Shown piece after piece: positions 7,124 through 7,443 of a stretch of 7,443 nt of DNA. Position 1 is the first letter of the stretch. Each line of letters opens with the position of its first letter. Made by a program: the position numbers and the translations under genes. The notes beneath the pieces are model-generated. The model ran no database searches, was not told where the DNA came from, and worked only from the letters and a program-made list of their open reading frames with translations. Source of the DNA: Anaerolineae bacterium (GTDB lineage: Bacteria; Chloroflexota; Anaerolineae; B4-G1; SLSP01); assembly GCA_016934645.1 (NCBI GenBank), contig JAFGSL010000471.1, positions 1 to 7,443 on the forward strand. Reading direction: 5' to 3'.

Positions 7124-7442
7124 TGATGACCAACCTTCCCGCAGTCCGAAGCACGTATAGTGCATCTAGTGTGACAAAGGGATTCATCACCCTTTTACGC
7201 GACACAGGCCCCCACTCGACCAGCGTTCCTCCATGTGCGGGCTCGTCGACCACGCGATAGTGCTTGCCTTCAGCACGCCAGCCGCCATCGGCAAGTCGCT
7301 TGGACGTCAAGATATCCAGGGCCTCCTGGCAACGTGGATCGCCAATGAAACCCGCCTCCACCATCGCCTTAAGCGCAATCAGGATATCATAGACCCAGTA
7401 ATGGGGATACCGCAGGCTGAGAAAGCTATCGCGGATGATGGA
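7104..7442 (-). CDS. C-terminal 112 residues of an alpha/alpha-toroid (prenyltransferase/squalene-cyclase-like) protein, gene continues beyond window
   Basis: The frame is open from the right edge of the window to the TAA at 7104-7106. The Met codon at 7362-7364 is internal, because 26 more in-frame codons (beginning SIIRDSFLSLRYPHYW) lie upstream of it and match the style of the rest. The key feature is LADGGWRAEG, the DGGW signature typical of repeats in prenyltransferase/squalene-oxidase-like toroids, set between helices of the form DPRCQEALDILTSKRL and VTLDALYVLRTAGRL. Proteins of this kind form a barrel of paired helices. Some act on isoprenoids, but many bacterial members have no known activity, so no reaction is assigned. 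The stop overlaps the start of the glycosylase-like gene by 20 bp, which suggests translational coupling. The N-terminus and total length cannot be seen. Confidence 0.75.
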   Translation of the reverse strand, partial: SIIRDSFLSLRYPHYWVYDILIALKAMVEAGFIGDPRCQEALDILTSKRLADGGWRAEGKHYRVVDEPAHGGTLVEWGPVSRKRVMNPFVTLDALYVLRTAGRLVINDCVRD

Positions 7443-7443
7443 G

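Overview
This is a bacterial, gene-dense window: seven exons' worth of coding sequence in six genes, with hardly any non-coding DNA. Base composition is moderate to slightly GC-rich, start codons include TTG, and gene order is compact. The combination of a multi-PAS soluble hybrid kinase, alpha/alpha-toroid (prenyltransferase-like) proteins and a divergent HhH-GPD protein resembles what I associate with Chloroflexota. That assignment is inference from general resemblance, not from a marker gene, and is only moderately likely.

Layout. The plus strand carries one gene, at 2..2251: a large cytoplasmic hybrid sensor histidine kinase (three PAS domains, HisKA, HATPase, C-terminal receiver). Its 5' end lies outside the window. 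It converges, with only 6 bp between stop codons, on a run of minus-strand genes that fills the rest of the window. In transcription order (right to left) these are: the 3' end of an alpha/alpha-toroid, DGGW-containing protein (7104..7442, continues beyond the window); a divergent HhH-GPD DNA-glycosylase-fold protein (6127..7123); a second protein that may belong to the same toroid superfamily (4995..6115); a 161-bp gap with a possible promoter/operator; a 12-TM MFS transporter (3568..4833, TTG start); and a 428-residue protein I do not recognise (2258..3544).

The upstream trio is tightly packed (20-bp overlap, then an 11-bp gap), so it is probably one transcription unit. The MFS gene and the unknown gene (23-bp gap) look like a second unit or the distal part of the same one. 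Function is open. The toroid-like genes flanking a glycosylase-fold protein, followed by an exporter and an orphan protein, form a coherent but uncharacterised cluster.

The main points for a reader: (1) the glycosylase-like gene and the 373-codon gene after it are each broken by a single-base indel in this sequence. Both can be reconstructed to uninterrupted proteins of 331 and 373 residues, so these may be sequencing errors, recent mutations or, less likely, recoding. (2) The glycosylase-like protein appears to lack the catalytic Asp and Lys of its superfamily. (3) The kinase has a CxxC insertion in its ATPase domain. No RNA genes, CRISPR arrays, insertion sequences or long repeats were seen, and there is no gene-free stretch longer than 161 bp.
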